DNA of 64,000 bases from an uncultured Methanoregula sp. (GTDB lineage: Archaea; Halobacteriota; Methanomicrobia; Methanomicrobiales; Methanospirillaceae). A model generated the notes under the pieces. That model searched no databases. It saw nothing but the letters and a program-made list of their open reading frames with translations, and had not been told where the DNA came from. The DNA lies in the NCBI RefSeq assembly GCF_963677065.1, contig NZ_OY781872.1:925419-989418 (forward strand), read 5' to 3'. The position numbers and the translations under genes are program-made. Each line of letters starts with the position of its first letter. The first letter of the stretch is position 1. This document shows, piece by piece, positions 25,691-34,146 of the stretch.

Positions 25691-26794
25691 ATGTATGATC
25701 TCTCAGTAATCATCCCAACATTCAATGAAGAGGAAAATATTCCCCGCATCATAAATGAAGTGGATACGGTTTTTAAAAAGAGCGGTCTTAATGGGGAAAT
25801 CCTCGTTGTCGATGACAATTCAAAGGACCGGACAATTGCCCTTGTCCGGGAGATTCATGAGACAAAACCGCACGTGAATGTCCTTGTCCGCACATCGGAT
25901 CACGGGCTCTCACAATCCGTTGCCGACGGGTTTGTCCATGCATCGTCAGATATCCTTGTGGTCATCGATGCAGATCTCTCCCACCCGCCGGCGCTCATTC
26001 CTCAGATGTACGAAGAGATCCGGGCAGGAAACGATGTTGTCATCGGGAGCAGGTATATGGCTGGCGGGGGGATCAAAGACTGGCCCCTCAAGCGAAGGAT
26101 GATCTCCCTCGGGGCTACCTTCCTTGGCCGGCTGCTCTTCCCGGACATCAAGGATCCGGTGAGCGGGTTTTTTGCCATCAGGAAACAGGTGGTTGCCCAC
26201 GCGACCCTGAAGCCGAAAGGCTATAAGATTCTTCTCGAAGTGCTCGGGAAAGGCACCTGGGAGAACGACAAGGAGATCCCGTTCGAATTCGTTGACCGGG
26301 AGATTGGGTCAAGCAAGCTCAGACTCAAGACAATTACCGAATATGCCGGGCAGGTTGCCGATATCACGCTCTATTCGTTCATCCATCATGAGAGTGCAGC
26401 ATGGCGGGAGTGGAAGAAAGTCTTCAAGTTCGGGATTGTAGGAATCTCAGGAATCGTTGTCAACCTCGGGATTCTTCAGCTGATGCTGATGGCAGGAATT
26501 TCTGGATACATAGCTCTCTTTATTGCTATTGTCGTTGCCATCCTGAATAATTTCATCTGGAACGATCTCTGGACTTTCAGGTCATCCCCTCAGAGAGCAA
26601 CTACCAGTATCTGGCAGCGCCTTCAGCTGTTCTATACGGTATCTGCCGGCGGGTCGATCATCAACTATTGTATTGCCCTGGGTCTGACCCAGTTCCTGGG
26701 GATGAGTCTCATCCTTTCAGATACTCTTGGCATCTTCGTTGGCTTTGCCTGGAACTTCCTTGTCAACCGCAGGCTTACTTGGGGTCGTCGGTAA
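25691..26794 (+). CDS. Dolichyl-phosphate sugar synthase (GT2) fused to a GtrA-like membrane domain
   Basis: 367 residues. The N-terminal half (~1-230) is a GT2 polyprenol-phosphate mannosyltransferase-like enzyme: SVIIPTFNEEENI, VVDDNSKDRT with the Asp pair, VIDADLSHPP and GSRYMAGGGI. The C-terminal ~130 residues are a GtrA-type module of four hydrophobic helices starting FGIVGISGIVVNLGI, ending WNFLVNRRLTWGR. The fusion couples making the lipid-linked sugar to its membrane handling, and the product probably serves the flanking GT-C enzymes. Confidence 0.9.
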   Translation: MYDLSVIIPTFNEEENIPRIINEVDTVFKKSGLNGEILVVDDNSKDRTIALVREIHETKPHVNVLVRTSDHGLSQSVADGFVHASSDILVVIDADLSHPPALIPQMYEEIRAGNDVVIGSRYMAGGGIKDWPLKRRMISLGATFLGRLLFPDIKDPVSGFFAIRKQVVAHATLKPKGYKILLEVLGKGTWENDKEIPFEFVDREIGSSKLRLKTITEYAGQVADITLYSFIHHESAAWREWKKVFKFGIVGISGIVVNLGILQLMLMAGISGYIALFIAIVVAILNNFIWNDLWTFRSSPQRATTSIWQRLQLFYTVSAGGSIINYCIALGLTQFLGMSLILSDTLGIFVGFAWNFLVNRRLTWGRR

Positions 26795-26912
26795 GCCCTT
26801 TGGGTCCCGAATTTCAGGTTTCGGGGTGCCCACCAACTCATCGGGCCATCCTGAAATGGATACCGATATTCTTTTTCAACTACCTTCACAAATACCGGAA
26901 GATCATTCTGGA

Positions 26913-26925
26913 ATGAATATAAATT
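26913..26925 (+). promoter_or_regulatory. TATA-like element before the GT87-like gene
   Basis: TGAATATAAATT is about 40 bases before the ATG at 26965, inside a 170-base gap, so that gene can be transcribed separately from the GT39/GT2 pair. Confidence 0.4.
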
Positions 26926-26964
26926 GACACCGGCAATATCTGTATTGGTACCAGGGAGCGAATC

Positions 26965-28308
26965 ATGGGAAAAAAGAATAAAAACAATACAGATTCAGGA
27001 GGAAAAAAGGGAATAAAAGAATCTGAACAATTCTCGTTCCTCGGGATCTCGTTCGATTCAGTCAGCCAGGAGACCGTTAAACGTCATGTCCTTCTCCTCG
27101 TTGTGGCATGTATCCTGATGAAATTTGTCGTAGTTTTTTTTACGACCGCAGTATTTCACTCGTTTGTCGATTATTTCGATATCGGGACTTATTTTGAGCA
27201 TGGCCTGCCCATACTACAGGGACAGATCCCTTATATCAATTACCAGATTGAATACCCGGTTCTTGCATTCCTGCCCATCCTTATTGCCCTGGTTCCGGCC
27301 GTGCTGGCACAGAATGCGATGGTTTTTGTACTATCTTTCCAGTTTCTGATGGTTGTCTGTGATATAGTTACAACACTGTGCGTTTATCTGATTGCCCTGA
27401 AAATCTGGGATGAAAAAAGAGCCTTTCTTTCAGCGGGTATCTATGTTACGGCATTTTCAGCTGCCTATTTTGTGATTACAAAATATGACGCATTCCCGAC
27501 CTGCCTGCTGATGCTTGCGCTCCTGTTTACCCTCTATGGCATGAAGATGAAGGGCTACCTTTGTGCAGGACTCGGCTTCTTTGCAAAACTGTTTCCCGCA
27601 ATTGCATTTCCCTTCCTTGTCCTCCATAACTCTAAAACCTCATCCTTGTCAATGGAGATCATTGCAGCCCTGAAAATGATCATTCCTCTCTGCATTATTT
27701 TCCTTGTACCTGTCCTCATCCTGCGTCCTGAAGCGATCAATGCATATCTCTCTGCAACAGGCTCAGGCCTGGGAGTCTATGCCAACACACTTACGTATAC
27801 TCTGTACTGCTATTTCCAGGATATCGGGCACCTTGGCATCTCCATGGGAAGTATATCCACGGTCATGTATATCCTGATGGGAATTGTTTTTCTTATCCTG
27901 CTCTACTCGGCATATATCGACAAGGAAAAAAAACCCGTAATGCTTCTCATACTGATCGCATGTGCCCTGATCTCGGCAGTCTTGTTTACCAAATTCCACA
28001 GCCCTCAGTACATTGTATGGTTTACGCCGCTGCTCTGTCTTCTCGTAGCCGATGATATCTACAAGATTCTCCTGTTTTATCTCACCCAGGCCTTCGCATA
28101 TATCGAGTTTCCGCTTATGTTCGGGACATTCTATACCAACCTGGAGTATGCAAACCCGGTTGGCAGTGCAGGATGGTATGGTACCCTTGTGTTTTTTACC
28201 ATAGAATATGCCGCACTCTTGCTCCTCGTCTATCTGATAATCCGGCCCGGGGATGGGATAGTCACAACCCTGAAACGTACGTTCAGGATAGAGAAACATG
28301 GTGAATGA
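26965..28308 (+). CDS. Multispanning glycosyltransferase-like protein (GT87/PIG-M type)
   Basis: 447 residues, charged N-terminal 50 then about ten hydrophobic helices. After the first helix comes SFVDYFDIGTYFEHGLP and then YINYQIEYPVLAFLP: an acidic loop followed by the Y-x-Y/E-Y-P motif characteristic of GT87-type polyprenol-dependent mannosyltransferases (and of PIG-M relatives). C-terminal residues are cytoplasmic and basic. Probably uses the lipid-linked sugar of the preceding GT2 enzyme. Specificity unknown. Confidence 0.75.
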   Translation: MGKKNKNNTDSGGKKGIKESEQFSFLGISFDSVSQETVKRHVLLLVVACILMKFVVVFFTTAVFHSFVDYFDIGTYFEHGLPILQGQIPYINYQIEYPVLAFLPILIALVPAVLAQNAMVFVLSFQFLMVVCDIVTTLCVYLIALKIWDEKRAFLSAGIYVTAFSAAYFVITKYDAFPTCLLMLALLFTLYGMKMKGYLCAGLGFFAKLFPAIAFPFLVLHNSKTSSLSMEIIAALKMIIPLCIIFLVPVLILRPEAINAYLSATGSGLGVYANTLTYTLYCYFQDIGHLGISMGSISTVMYILMGIVFLILLYSAYIDKEKKPVMLLILIACALISAVLFTKFHSPQYIVWFTPLLCLLVADDIYKILLFYLTQAFAYIEFPLMFGTFYTNLEYANPVGSAGWYGTLVFFTIEYAALLLLVYLIIRPGDGIVTTLKRTFRIEKHGE

Positions 28309-28406
28309 CGGATCCCGGTAAAAGCGGTGTTTTATATCTGGGGCAATAACCATTTTAACACAGTCTCACTCAAAAAAGAGCCGTTCTGGTTCAGAGGTGG
28401 CATTCT

Positions 28407-29471
28407 ATGAAATTTGCGCTTGCAGCAGGAACAAGACCAGAATTTATCCAGGTAGAACCGGTTATCCGTGAACTGAAAAGTCGTGGACTGGATTATATCT
28501 TCATCCATTCCGGCCAGCATTACGATTATGAAATGGATAAAATTTTTTTCGATGAGATGCATATGCCCAGTCCCTCCCACTATCTGGGAGTGGGATCCAA
28601 GCTGCCCGGTGAACAGATCGGGGAAATGCTCGTCAAATCCGAGGCAATCCTCCGGGAAGAGAAACCGGATATGCTGCTGGTTACAGGCGATACCAACACC
28701 GCTCTTGCCGTGGCACTTGCAGCAAACAAATCAAAAATAAAGGTCGGTCATTTTGAAGCGGGAATGAGGAGTTTTGATCGCTCCCTCCCGGAAGAGGTCA
28801 ACCGGGTTATCATCGATAATTTTTCCGATATCCTCTTCTCGCCAACACTGCGGGGAATGAATAACCTCCGCAGTAATGGTATCAGTGAGAATATCCACCT
28901 CGTCGGGGATGTGATGCTTGATTCCATCTCCTTTTACCAGAAACTCATCAGGACAAGACCCCGGATTACTGAAGAATTATCATTGCGGGAAGGACAGTAC
29001 TATCTCCTGACTCTTCACCGTGAAGCGAATACTGATGACAGGAAACGTCTTGCAAACATTCTTAGTGCCATATCGGAAATACCGCTGCCCGTCATTTTCC
29101 CCATCCATCCGAGAACCCGGCAGAGGATTAAGGATTTCGATCTGTCCCTCCCGGAAAATGTAGTAACAATCCCCCCTCAGGGATATTTTGAGTTTCTCCG
29201 GCTCATGTCCCATTCAGGAAAATTCCTGACAGATTCCGGTGGAGCCCAGAAACAGGCATATTTCCTCTCAAAGCCCTGTATCACTCTTCGACCGAACACT
29301 GAATGGATGGAGACGGTTGAGACCGGCTGGAACATCCTTGTTGACGATGATAAGGAGAAGATAATCGATGCCGCATCTAACTTTAGTCCCTCCGGAGCTC
29401 CCGACTTATCTCTGTTCGGGAACGGGGAAAGTTCGCGTAAAATGATCGACCTTGCCGTTGCTCATCTCTAG
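28407..29471 (+). CDS. wecB: UDP-N-acetylglucosamine 2-epimerase (non-hydrolysing)
   Basis: 354 residues of the WecB family, which interconverts UDP-GlcNAc and UDP-ManNAc. Visible: AAGTRPEFIQVEPVIRE at the N-terminus, HSGQHYDYEMD, VTGDTNTALAVAL, HFEAGMRSFDRSLPEEVNRV with the conserved Glu/Arg, TLHREANTD and DSGGAQKQA. Length typical. The product ManNAc is a precursor of N-acetylmannosaminuronic acid common in archaeal N-glycans; the dehydrogenase that would follow is not in this window. Confidence 0.93.
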   Translation: MKFALAAGTRPEFIQVEPVIRELKSRGLDYIFIHSGQHYDYEMDKIFFDEMHMPSPSHYLGVGSKLPGEQIGEMLVKSEAILREEKPDMLLVTGDTNTALAVALAANKSKIKVGHFEAGMRSFDRSLPEEVNRVIIDNFSDILFSPTLRGMNNLRSNGISENIHLVGDVMLDSISFYQKLIRTRPRITEELSLREGQYYLLTLHREANTDDRKRLANILSAISEIPLPVIFPIHPRTRQRIKDFDLSLPENVVTIPPQGYFEFLRLMSHSGKFLTDSGGAQKQAYFLSKPCITLRPNTEWMETVETGWNILVDDDKEKIIDAASNFSPSGAPDLSLFGNGESSRKMIDLAVAHL

Positions 29472-29524
29472 GTTTTTCCCTTTTTCTGATCAACGGGAAA
29501 TCTGATGATGGCAGGAAAAAACGG

Positions 29525-30526
29525 TTATGAAGAAGAGCATTCTTTGATATACCAGCGGACGTATTTTGCAATTCCATCCCTGATATCAGTTTTCGGAGTG
29601 AACCCGAGGGTCTTCTTGGCGAGCGAGATATCAGCGGCGAATCGCATAACTTCTCCCGGCCGTTTGGGAAGGTGAATGGGTTTCATTTCTGAAAGATCCC
29701 GTCCTGTCTCGTCAGCAACGGTGTCTATGATGATCCTGGCAAGGTCATTGACACTGGTCTCCTTGCCGGTTCCGAAATTGATCGCAGTACCGAACATGTC
29801 AAGCTCTTGCCATTTGTTGATGATGAGTTCGTACGCGGAGATGAGATCGTCGATATAATGAAAATCCTTGGTCTGTTCGCCGCTGCCATATACTGTTGGC
29901 GGACCATTATTCACGACTTGGGAGACAAATTTTGGGATGACCGCAGAATAGCCTTTCATTCTCTGGTTTGGCCCATATGTATTGAACTGTCTCAGGATAA
30001 TGATGGGAAGATTGTACACATGGTGGTACGATGAACAGAGCCTGTCTGCGGCAGCTTTTCCTGCTGCATACGGTGACTGGGGGTTGAATGGGTGGTTCTC
30101 GTCCATGGGCATGTACTGCCCGGTTCCGTAAACTTCAGAAGAAGAGGCATACAGCATGAGCTTGAGTGGGTCGCTCCTGGCCATGCCTCTGCGGACTGCC
30201 TCAAGGACGTTCTGGGTGCCGCGGGTATGCACCTCAAAACTGGGAACTGGGTTGTCGATCGATTCTTCCCAGTGCACCTGTGCCGCAAGGTGGAACACCA
30301 TATCGACATTATTCACAAGCCTGTCCACCAGGTCAAAATCCATCACGGACCCGTTGACAAAATAAAAATTGGGGGAATGGTTGTAACAGGCCCGGATATT
30401 ATCCGTCGTGCTTCTGGACAGGTCATCGAGAACGATTACCCGGTGTCCGTTTTTAAGGAGGAACTCTGTTAAGTTACTCCCGATAAATCCTGCCCCGCCA
30501 GTGATTAAAACTGTCTCTTTTTGCAT
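29525..30526 (-). CDS. NAD-dependent nucleotide-sugar epimerase/dehydratase
   Basis: 333-residue extended short-chain dehydrogenase. TGGAGFIGSNLTEFL (8-22) binds NAD; LDDLSRS holds the ribose-binding acid; the catalytic triad lies in YASSSEVYG and SPYAAGKAAADR (Tyr-x-x-x-Lys). The C-terminal region (VYGSGEQTKDFHYIDDL) resembles UDP-glucose 4-epimerases and dTDP-glucose dehydratases; substrate not determinable. Convergent with wecB. A 183-base AT-rich gap separates it from the next GT2 gene. Confidence 0.9.
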   Translation of the reverse strand: MQKETVLITGGAGFIGSNLTEFLLKNGHRVIVLDDLSRSTTDNIRACYNHSPNFYFVNGSVMDFDLVDRLVNNVDMVFHLAAQVHWEESIDNPVPSFEVHTRGTQNVLEAVRRGMARSDPLKLMLYASSSEVYGTGQYMPMDENHPFNPQSPYAAGKAAADRLCSSYHHVYNLPIIILRQFNTYGPNQRMKGYSAVIPKFVSQVVNNGPPTVYGSGEQTKDFHYIDDLISAYELIINKWQELDMFGTAINFGTGKETSVNDLARIIIDTVADETGRDLSEMKPIHLPKRPGEVMRFAADISLAKKTLGFTPKTDIRDGIAKYVRWYIKECSSS

Positions 30527-30709
30527 GGTATGATCCTTTTTTTACTGGTCATTCTCGAAGATTTTACAATTCATTCGTAAATAGGGGAAGATAAAAATAT
30601 AAATATTGTGAAAAATAAAAAAAATCAGCCGATTTCTTTCTTTTCACCGGCCTTGCCAGTCAGATTTCTGTTTTGAGAGAACCGGTTTCAGTGGAGAAAA
30701 TGCCACATC

Positions 30710-31441
30710 TCACTGCCATTTCCGTCCGAGGTACTTGGCCCGGAAGATCTTGGAAAGGATCCGCAGATTGTTGATAATCTCCTTTTTCACATTCAGCTTA
30801 GATACCCCGAATTCCCGTGTATGGACCGGCACCCCGATTTCGTGTACGGTCTTCTTGTTCAGGATAAGCTTTGCAATGATCTCGGCACAGATTTCGAAGT
30901 TGTTGCTCTCCAGGGTCAGTTCATCGAGGGCCCCTTTTTTATACAACCGGAAGATACCGCTCACGCAGGTAAGATCGTCCTGCAGCATCACCCGGTAGAG
31001 GAAGTTGACGGATTTGCTGATGAAAAGCCGGAACGGGGAAGCGATCTCGACAGCCAGATCGCCATGATAGGGAGATGCGGAGATACAATCAGCACCAGTC
31101 TGCCGGTATGCAATCAGGAGTTTCTCAATGTCTTCGGGCCGGTATGTCAGATCCGAATCCATCATGATGACGATGTTTCCCCTGCACCGGGCAAGACCGG
31201 TCCTCACCGCCACACCCATTCCCTTGTTCACGCCATGGGGCACAACTACTACATTCATTTCCCGGCTTTCGAGTTTGTGGAGTACTTCAAGAGTGTTGTC
31301 TTTGCTTCCATCATCCACGAGAATATATTCGCAGCTCTCACCATACCGCGCTATGATCGGTCCGGCAACGGGAAAGAGCCGTTCCGGGTAAAGACTGGCA
31401 TTTTCCGCCTCGTTAAAGAGTGGAATAATTATAGAAATCAT
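30710..31441 (-). CDS. GT2 family glycosyltransferase (polyprenyl-phosphate sugar synthase-like)
   Basis: 243 residues, soluble GT-A fold. Visible: ISIIIPLFNEAENASLY, ILVDDGSKDNTLEVL, MMDSDLTYRPEDI with the DxD-like site, and DLTCVSGIFRLYKKGAL. No membrane domain. It overlaps the following UPF0104-type membrane protein by four bases (31438-31441), a common archaeal pair in which the synthase and an AglD-like membrane partner act together. Confidence 0.9.
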   Translation of the reverse strand: MISIIIPLFNEAENASLYPERLFPVAGPIIARYGESCEYILVDDGSKDNTLEVLHKLESREMNVVVVPHGVNKGMGVAVRTGLARCRGNIVIMMDSDLTYRPEDIEKLLIAYRQTGADCISASPYHGDLAVEIASPFRLFISKSVNFLYRVMLQDDLTCVSGIFRLYKKGALDELTLESNNFEICAEIIAKLILNKKTVHEIGVPVHTREFGVSKLNVKKEIINNLRILSKIFRAKYLGRKWQ

Positions 31442-32385
31442 TCAGGGTCTCCGATAAACTGGTCTGACGCATATTTCGAAGCAATGAATCCTAAGATCAG
31501 TACAAAATACATGGATATCATCCGGTCGGTCAGGACAATTGCCATAGCATCAGTAGAGGCAACGCCGAGAAGTACCAGGAAGTATCCAAGGGAAGCCTCC
31601 ATCACCCCGACCCCGAGAGGAATCTGCGATGCTAGCCCGGCAATGATGGAGAGGCAGAAGAAGACCGTGAGAAGGATGGGATTTAAGGTATACCCGAAGG
31701 CCAGTGCAACTACAAAAAGACGGATAAACTCAAAGCCCAGGGAAAAGCCGGTAATGATAAAGACAGGAATGATATCCTTAAAGGACAGTTTATGGAAATG
31801 GAAATTTCCCGGGATTCTCCGTATCAGTGGAAGCCTTGTCTTATATTTTTCAAGAATGGTGAGGACATAATCGGATTTGTAATAAAAGAAGAAGAGAAGG
31901 ATAAGGATAACTGCAGTTACTTCGAGCACAAGTACGGTGATTCCCTTAAACTGGATAAATACAATGGCACAGGCTGCAAGAAAGAGGATCATCAATTCGA
32001 AGAACCGCTCGTAAAAGATCATCGAGATCCCGTTAAAAAAATTCATGGAATATCTCTTCTGCATATAGTAAGCCTTGTAGAGATCGCCAACTTTTCCTGG
32101 TGTTATGTTGGCATAGAAGAGACTTGCAACGCTCACGAGCGTGGCATCGTGCCAGCTGATGGTGGTATTGTATTTCTGGCTCAGGAATTTCCAGCGGTAA
32201 ATCCTCCACGCAACGGTGCCGAGAGACAGAAGCAATGCAAACAGCAGGAGGGGAATGTTCACCTTGAAGAGAACCTGGTAGTTCTCGATAATCCCGGAAC
32301 GGTAAATAACGTAGCCCAAGATCAACAGGCCGATAACAAGGAGGACCGCCTGTAGAATTCTCCTGTTATTTTTCGCTGGCTCCAT
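31438..32385 (-). CDS. AglD-like / lysylphosphatidylglycerol-synthase-type membrane protein (UPF0104)
   Basis: 315 residues with about eight hydrophobic helices of the UPF0104 family (the membrane half of archaeal AglD and of MprF). Typical features: ANITPGKVGDLYKAYYM and an intramembrane GVGVMEASLGYF near the C-terminus. Often called a flippase-like protein; activity unproven. First gene of the pair with the GT2 enzyme, sharing the ATGA overlap. Divergent from the SelB-like gene. Confidence 0.85.
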   Translation of the reverse strand: MEPAKNNRRILQAVLLVIGLLILGYVIYRSGIIENYQVLFKVNIPLLLFALLLSLGTVAWRIYRWKFLSQKYNTTISWHDATLVSVASLFYANITPGKVGDLYKAYYMQKRYSMNFFNGISMIFYERFFELMILFLAACAIVFIQFKGITVLVLEVTAVILILLFFFYYKSDYVLTILEKYKTRLPLIRRIPGNFHFHKLSFKDIIPVFIITGFSLGFEFIRLFVVALAFGYTLNPILLTVFFCLSIIAGLASQIPLGVGVMEASLGYFLVLLGVASTDAMAIVLTDRMISMYFVLILGFIASKYASDQFIGDPE

Positions 32386-32520
32386 GAATCACCATACACC
32401 GAATGAACATTTCCTGTCAATATTCATTCATCCCGAATTGTTATATCTGAATCGGTATTTCTGGTGCTGTTTCAACAGAAACAACCCTCATATCCTGTCA
32501 CAACCAACCATGTAACCATT

Positions 32521-33492
32521 ATGTCCAATCTCACAGTCGCAATCCTCGCCCCCCCGGACTATGCAAAGGATCTGGGAAAGAAGGGGACGACGAGCGATAT
32601 CACTTTTTATAACCTGAAGAAAGGCGATGCAACGGTCACGTTCATCGAACCCACCCGGTATCCCGAGAAGTTATCGTCGCTCTTCTACGCGGTCTCCATG
32701 TCGGACCGGGCGATCCTGGTCGTCGACGAGATCAATGCCACATTCGGCGAGTGTGTGCTCATGCTCCAGAGCGCCGGCAAGGCGAACGGGTATCTCATCC
32801 TTAAAAATTACATCGGCCCCGATCAGATCGCCCCCCTGATCAAGGGTACCGTTCTCGAACACTACGAAGTTATCGAAGAGGACATGGTCGGCCTCCGGGA
32901 GAAGATGCTCGATATCGCGACAAAACAGACCGCCCACCAGAAAGCCCACGAGAGCGCCGGAAAAGGGGTTGTTCCTGTAGACGCCCACTTCAATGTGAAG
33001 GGCGTCGGGGTTGTTGTCCTCGGATCAGTTGCACAGGGCGGTATCAAAAAGCACGACACCCTCAGGGTCCTGCCAACCACAAAGACTGCCCAGATCCGCT
33101 CCATCCAGAAGCACGATGAAGACTCGGATTCGGCGGTGAAAGGAGACCGGGTGGGTCTCGCCCTCAAGAACATCGAGTCCGAAGATCTCGACCGGGGGTT
33201 TGTCCTGACAAACGATCCCTCTGTGATCTTCGCGGAAACCATTACCGGCCCAGCCCAGCTCGTGAAATACTGGCCCGCTCCTGTCAAGGAGGGAATGGTG
33301 ATCTACGCCGGCCACTGGATGCAGTTCCTTCCCACCCGGGTGGCAAAGGTGGAAGCCGCAGGCGACTGGAGGATGCCGACTCTCACCCTTACGATGGAGA
33401 AGGCGCTCGTCTACTCCCCCGGCGCCCGGGTTGTCCTGCATTACCTCGAAGGTGGGAAACTCCGGGTAGTCGGTTTTATGACCCTCCCGTAA
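32521..33492 (+). CDS. SelB/EF-Tu-like protein lacking GTPase motifs (aSelBL-type)
   Basis: 323 residues. Residues ~1-135 occupy the place of a G domain but lack the P-loop GxxxxGK[ST]; DRAILVVDEINATFGEC is reminiscent of the EF-Tu region before NKxD, which is also missing. Residues ~160-240 are an EF-Tu domain 2 (DAHFNVKGVGVVVLGSVAQG), followed by a domain-3-like barrel. This agrees with the described archaeal SelB-like family whose members have lost GTP-binding residues. ATG at 32521 is chosen over earlier in-frame starts because the conserved region begins there. Function unknown. Confidence 0.8.
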   Translation: MSNLTVAILAPPDYAKDLGKKGTTSDITFYNLKKGDATVTFIEPTRYPEKLSSLFYAVSMSDRAILVVDEINATFGECVLMLQSAGKANGYLILKNYIGPDQIAPLIKGTVLEHYEVIEEDMVGLREKMLDIATKQTAHQKAHESAGKGVVPVDAHFNVKGVGVVVLGSVAQGGIKKHDTLRVLPTTKTAQIRSIQKHDEDSDSAVKGDRVGLALKNIESEDLDRGFVLTNDPSVIFAETITGPAQLVKYWPAPVKEGMVIYAGHWMQFLPTRVAKVEAAGDWRMPTLTLTMEKALVYSPGARVVLHYLEGGKLRVVGFMTLP

Positions 33493-33576
33493 TCTCCTGC
33501 CACTATCTCCACGCACACTTTTTTCCCGCCCCCAATTACCTTATCTTCCAGAGCGATCATCACTACTCTGAGAACC

Positions 33577-34134
33577 ATGATCGAATGGATTATCCTGGGC
33601 ATCGTTGCCCTTATTATCATCGGACTGATCCTCTGGGTGATCAGCATCTACAACCGCTTCGTCAGCCTGAGGAACTCTTCTGAGGCAACTCTCGGCCAGA
33701 TCCGGGTTGCCATGAAGAAGCGGCTGGATATGATCGAACAGCTTCTCGGTGCAGTCAAGAGCTATGCCAAGTTCGAGAAAGAGACCCTTGAGCGGGTCAC
33801 CGCGATGCGGGCGAGCGTTGCAACCGCAAACCCCGGCGATCTGAACAAGGTGGAGGCAGAGTCGCGTTCCATCTTCGGCCGCCTTCTCGCCGTTGCCGAG
33901 AACTATCCCGATCTTAAGACCTCGACAACGGTAACGAGTCTCATGGACTCGGTCAAAAGCCTCGAGGACGAGATCGCCCGCCAGCGTTACACCTTCAACA
34001 ACATCTCGCAGGAATTCAACACGATGATGGACACCATCCCCTCGAATTTCATTGCAAAGATGATGCACCTGGTCAAGCTCGAGTACCTGCAGTTCGAGGA
34101 AGCGATCAAGACTCCGCCGAAGATCGAGTTCTAA
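33577..34134 (+). CDS. LemA family protein
   Basis: 185 residues: an N-terminal membrane helix (IILGIVALIIIGLILWVISI, 4-23) then long helices ending at EAIKTPPKIEF. Typical LemA pieces: YNRFVSLRNSSEATLGQIRV and a heptad-rich middle. Function of LemA is not settled. It is 12 bases upstream of a DUF2207 gene; the LemA plus glycine-rich membrane protein pair is widespread in bacteria and archaea and suggests an envelope complex. Confidence 0.88.
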   Translation: MIEWIILGIVALIIIGLILWVISIYNRFVSLRNSSEATLGQIRVAMKKRLDMIEQLLGAVKSYAKFEKETLERVTAMRASVATANPGDLNKVEAESRSIFGRLLAVAENYPDLKTSTTVTSLMDSVKSLEDEIARQRYTFNNISQEFNTMMDTIPSNFIAKMMHLVKLEYLQFEEAIKTPPKIEF

Positions 34135-34146
34135 CGGGTAGTTACT

